Assembly (NCBI RefSeq): GCF_004959855.1
Contig: NZ_SPNT01000007.1
Span: 62,001-126,000 of the forward strand
Source: Nitratireductor sp. XY-223
GTDB taxonomy: Bacteria > Pseudomonadota > Alphaproteobacteria > Rhizobiales > Rhizobiaceae
Direction of reading: 5' to 3'
Length of the DNA: 64,000 nt
Part shown: positions 61,871-64,000 of the stretch, piece by piece
How positions within the stretch are numbered: position 1 is the first letter of the stretch
How the letters are laid out: each line of letters opens with the position of its first letter
Translations under genes and position numbers: made by a program
Notes under the pieces: model-generated
The model's input: only the letters and a program-made list of their open reading frames with translations
The model's database searches: none
What the model was told of the DNA's origin: nothing

Positions 61871-62614
61871 CTAACCATCGACGGAAATGCGGTGCGCGTA
61901 AAGATGCTCATAGTCGGGAAGAACGCTGTCATAGACCTCTCTGACGCGGTCCGGCGCGTCGGAGATGTCGATGTGGCGGCGCAACTGCGGCTTGAGGCCG
62001 TCGGAATCGCGCAGATTGGCGTGGAATGAGCCGCCGTCCCACCAGCTCACCTCGTCGCGGGCGCCCGGCTCCCAGCTCAGGGCGCTCTCGATGAAATCGA
62101 TACCCACCGCCTTGCACCAGGCCGCCACGATCCGGTGCGGCGCTTCCAGGAGATCGTCGCTGTCAATGAGCGGCGGCGCCTTGCCGTCGCGCTCCGCCAG
62201 ACGGTCGAACAGGGCGCGTTGTTCGGCAAAACCGACCTCCCCTTCGTGGAAATCCGGCCATTTGGAGTACATGGACGTGATGGTCTTGGCGGGATCGCGG
62301 ATAAGGAACGAGTGATTGAACATGTCGAGCCGCGCGTCGGTCCACATATGTTCGATGTAGTGCGGAAAGTCCTTGGAAAAGACCGGCCTCTCGCGGGCCA
62401 GCGCCGCCAGCGTTTCCCAGACCGACTCCAGCGTCAGGCCGGGTGTCCTGACGCTGTCCGCGGAAAGGCGCGGCCAGAGCGGCGCCTCGCCCTGGTACCA
62501 GGCCTCGCCGAAGGGTTCATGCAGGCATTCCAGGTCGCCGCGCTGGCGCATCATCCACTCGAATGCGGTCGAGGTCGATCGCGGCACCGCCCACAAAACA
62601 AGGATCTTGTGCAT
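61871..62614 (-). CDS. Sulfotransferase-like protein
   Basis: The 247-residue protein starts MHKILVLWAVPRSTSTAFEW. PRSTSTAFE is the P-loop-like PAPS-binding motif of sulfotransferases. FNHSFLIRDPAKTITSMYSK is the 3'-phosphate-binding strand. HEPFGEAWYQGEAP and DSDDLLEAPHRIVAAWCKAV complete the fold. Relatives of this short type are annotated as sulfotransferase-like without known substrate, and some resemble branched-chain amino acid-linked proteins. The ATG at 62614 comes five bases after the previous stop; an ATG at 62626 would overlap it. Confidence 0.78.
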   Translation of the reverse strand: MHKILVLWAVPRSTSTAFEWMMRQRGDLECLHEPFGEAWYQGEAPLWPRLSADSVRTPGLTLESVWETLAALARERPVFSKDFPHYIEHMWTDARLDMFNHSFLIRDPAKTITSMYSKWPDFHEGEVGFAEQRALFDRLAERDGKAPPLIDSDDLLEAPHRIVAAWCKAVGIDFIESALSWEPGARDEVSWWDGGSFHANLRDSDGLKPQLRRHIDISDAPDRVREVYDSVLPDYEHLYAHRISVDG

Positions 62615-62618
62615 TGGC

Positions 62619-63455
62619 CTATCCATTGGAGAGCATTGACAACAGGGCGCCCTGGCGGGTGACCGGACCAATTCCGAGGGTCTTGAAAATGCGCCAGTAA
62701 AGCGCGTTGTCGTGGGTGATCACCGGCTTGCCCAGCAACGCCTCCAGGTCTACCTCGAGGGACACGAAACGCTGGGCGAGACCGTCTCCGGCGCGGCGGA
62801 AATTGCACATGCCGTTGGCAAGGTAGGCATCGGCGGCGGGCGCTTTCTCGGCCACATAAGCCATGGATTTTTCCGCCAGGTCGCCGTCGAAGCACCATCT
62901 TCGGGCGTTGCACGCCTCTTGCGTGGCGATGAAACCCTGGTCGACGAAATTGCCAGCCCACAGGACATCGAAGCCGGCCTCCCTCAGGAAACCGACCGTT
63001 CCCTGCCACCAGTCCGGCCAGTGGTAGACGGCGTTCAGCGCGACCTTCTCGACATTCATCGCACGCAGCGCCTCGACCATGGCGTAGCCGGCCATGTGGA
63101 ACGGCGTCTGGTACTTGTCGCTGAGCATCGCACAATGATCGCGGATGCCATCGACGCCAAGGCCGCTGGCATGGACCCAGTTGGAGCCGACCTGGCCGCA
63201 GACATCGGCACCGTTGTTGGCCATGCATTCGACGAATTCCTCGAGCAGCCCGAAATTCGCCTTTCGCTGGTCGAGCCTGTGTCCGTAGCCCGGCACGTGC
63301 AGCATGCGGCCATGGACGCCCACGGTTTCCGGCGCGATGCGCAAAAAATCGGTGGGCGCGGCGTCGAAGTCATGCGGCGGGCAAGTGAAGCCGACCTGAT
63401 GGGGAAACAGCTTGTTTTCGGGATCGGCCCAGTGTGCGGGCTTCACATAACTCAT
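62619..63455 (-). CDS. Asp/Glu racemase-superfamily enzyme (maleate isomerase / arylmalonate decarboxylase-like)
   Basis: The 278-residue protein has two similar lobes, with active-site segments VCGQVGSNWVHASG (residue 85-98) and LANGMCNFRRAGDG (212-225). The end LGKPVITHDNALYWRIFKTL is typical of the maleate isomerase and arylmalonate decarboxylase group. In racemases and isomerases both active-site positions are Cys. Here the first looks like Gly90 and the second is Cys217, as in arylmalonate decarboxylase. GGGAGGG precedes the ATG at 63455. The natural substrate is unknown. Confidence 0.72.
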   Translation of the reverse strand: MSYVKPAHWADPENKLFPHQVGFTCPPHDFDAAPTDFLRIAPETVGVHGRMLHVPGYGHRLDQRKANFGLLEEFVECMANNGADVCGQVGSNWVHASGLGVDGIRDHCAMLSDKYQTPFHMAGYAMVEALRAMNVEKVALNAVYHWPDWWQGTVGFLREAGFDVLWAGNFVDQGFIATQEACNARRWCFDGDLAEKSMAYVAEKAPAADAYLANGMCNFRRAGDGLAQRFVSLEVDLEALLGKPVITHDNALYWRIFKTLGIGPVTRQGALLSMLSNG

Positions 63456-63585
63456 CACGTCCCTCCCGCGGGACCGGGCGAAGGCCTGTCCCGCCTTGTC
63501 GCCGGGCCGCTCTTGCAGCGCGATCCGACAGGCACAGCTTCGCAAACACGGCCATCCAATGCCAATGCCTATTGCGCATAACTTG

Positions 63586-63601
63586 ATATCAATATTGATA
63601 T
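63586..63601. promoter_or_regulatory. Perfect 16-bp AT-rich palindrome
   Basis: ATATCAATATTGATAT is its own reverse complement. It lies between the AcnX-domain gene and the racemase-superfamily gene, 131 bases before the start of the latter. It is a candidate operator within the catabolic set. Confidence 0.4.
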
Positions 63602-63612
63602 GCCTCGGGCCA

Positions 63613-64000
63613 CTAATCGCCGATCAGGATGGTGCCGTCGAGGGTAATCTCCACGCGATTTCCGTCTTCTAGAAAACAATATTCCGGCTCGGATACCAAC
63701 AATACGGGAACGCTGCTTCCGTAGAGTTCGCCCGCGACCATCGCCCCGATAGCGATATTGATATCACGATGCCGCAGGATGACCGCGACCGGGCCGGTGA
63801 CCAGGCGGATGCTCTCGGCAACGCCCGCGGGTGTGCCGGCCGATCCACGGCTGGCGGGCATGACGATGATCTTGCCGGTCACCGATTGGCCCGCCTGGGG
63901 ATGATGCCGGTCGATTATCTCGCCGTTCTTCGGATCGAAACCGCCCCAGAAACTCAGTGTCTCGTCGAGCACCAGCAAGGCGCCGGTCGCGGTGCCGGGG
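63613..64000 (-). CDS. Aconitase X swivel domain (partial, start outside window)
   Basis: The last 128 codons of a protein are present. TGALLVLDETLSFWGGFDPK, NGEIIDRHHPQAGQSV, GKIIVMPASRGSAGTPAG and AIGAMVAGELYGSSVPVLLV match the AcnX swivel (DUF126) domain. AcnX enzymes act as mevalonate 5-phosphate or cis-3-hydroxy-L-proline dehydratases and consist of a large Fe-S domain and this small swivel domain, fused or as two proteins. The frame stays open to the right edge, so whether it is the small subunit or the end of a fused protein cannot be told. Confidence 0.85.
   Translation of the reverse strand, partial: PGTATGALLVLDETLSFWGGFDPKNGEIIDRHHPQAGQSVTGKIIVMPASRGSAGTPAGVAESIRLVTGPVAVILRHRDINIAIGAMVAGELYGSSVPVLLVSEPEYCFLEDGNRVEITLDGTILIGD

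Overview
The window is a GC-rich chromosomal segment from an alphaproteobacterium, most likely of the order Hyphomicrobiales (Rhizobiales). The evidence is the gene content and order: an F0-only ATP synthase operon (atpI-B-E-b'-b) without F1 genes, a BacA-type peptide transporter, a DUF6101 protein, an HPE1-like secreted protein, heterotetrameric GlyQ/GlyS, and a RibN riboflavin transporter behind an FMN riboswitch. A genus cannot be assigned from sequence alone. No rRNA, tRNA, CRISPR array or intact insertion sequence was seen.

Layout. 1-3.3 kb: the 3' part of dxs, a small secreted protein, then tlyA and a TrmA/RlmD-type RNA methyltransferase. 3.3-5.9 kb: a crotonase and a DmdC-like acyl-CoA dehydrogenase on the minus strand, with a dyad operator upstream. 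6.1-10.5 kb: Sua5 followed by an accessory patch holding a Na+/alanine symporter, a duplicated scrap of the Sua5 gene, an APH-type kinase and an unknown AT-richer gene. 10.5-21.8 kb: FAD-linked D-2-hydroxyacid dehydrogenase, DUF6101, an ABC exporter pair, DUF3775, an HPF-cold-shock fusion behind two anaerobox-like sites, ubiA, a secreted hydrolase, a LuxR regulator, purD and the HPE1-like protein. 21.8-32 kb: glyS-glyQ, a small membrane protein, an S49 peptidase, a tRNA methyltransferase with a DUF2007 protein, polyprenyl diphosphate synthase, and a TPR/LysM protein-ispE-moaB operon. 32-39.2 kb: a PEMT-like methyltransferase, a hydrolase, a second crotonase, a radical SAM protein, rnhB, a likely acquired PNPOx-like gene next to a gene remnant, and ribN with its riboswitch. 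39.5-50.4 kb: the F0 operon, a SAM methyltransferase, a SleB hydrolase, der with a YfgM-like gene, nnrU, a DksA-like protein, a deacetylase and bacA. 50.5-57.9 kb: an MFS transporter, an ArsR-SRPBCC-DUF899 operon, a Cpx-like envelope stress locus (two Spy/CpxP proteins, response regulator, histidine kinase) and a RES/Xre toxin-antitoxin pair. 58.1-64 kb: an APC permease divergent from a LysR regulator, then a minus-strand set of an AcnX swivel domain (cut by the window), an Asp/Glu racemase-superfamily enzyme, a sulfotransferase-like protein and an FrhB-like Fe-S flavoprotein.

How the genes work together. Two enzymes of the non-mevalonate isoprenoid pathway (dxs, ispE), the polyprenyl diphosphate synthase and UbiA lie in the same 31 kb, covering much of the ubiquinone side-chain route. 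Three regulatory circuits can be read from the DNA. First, two perfect GTAAA-N5-GTAAA boxes stand in matching 38-bp blocks ahead of both Spy/CpxP genes of the Cpx-like locus. Second, an FMN riboswitch precedes ribN. Third, FNR/FixK-type sites precede the HPF fusion gene. The least explained part is the right-hand catabolic set at 58-64 kb, which combines families that do not form a pathway known to me.
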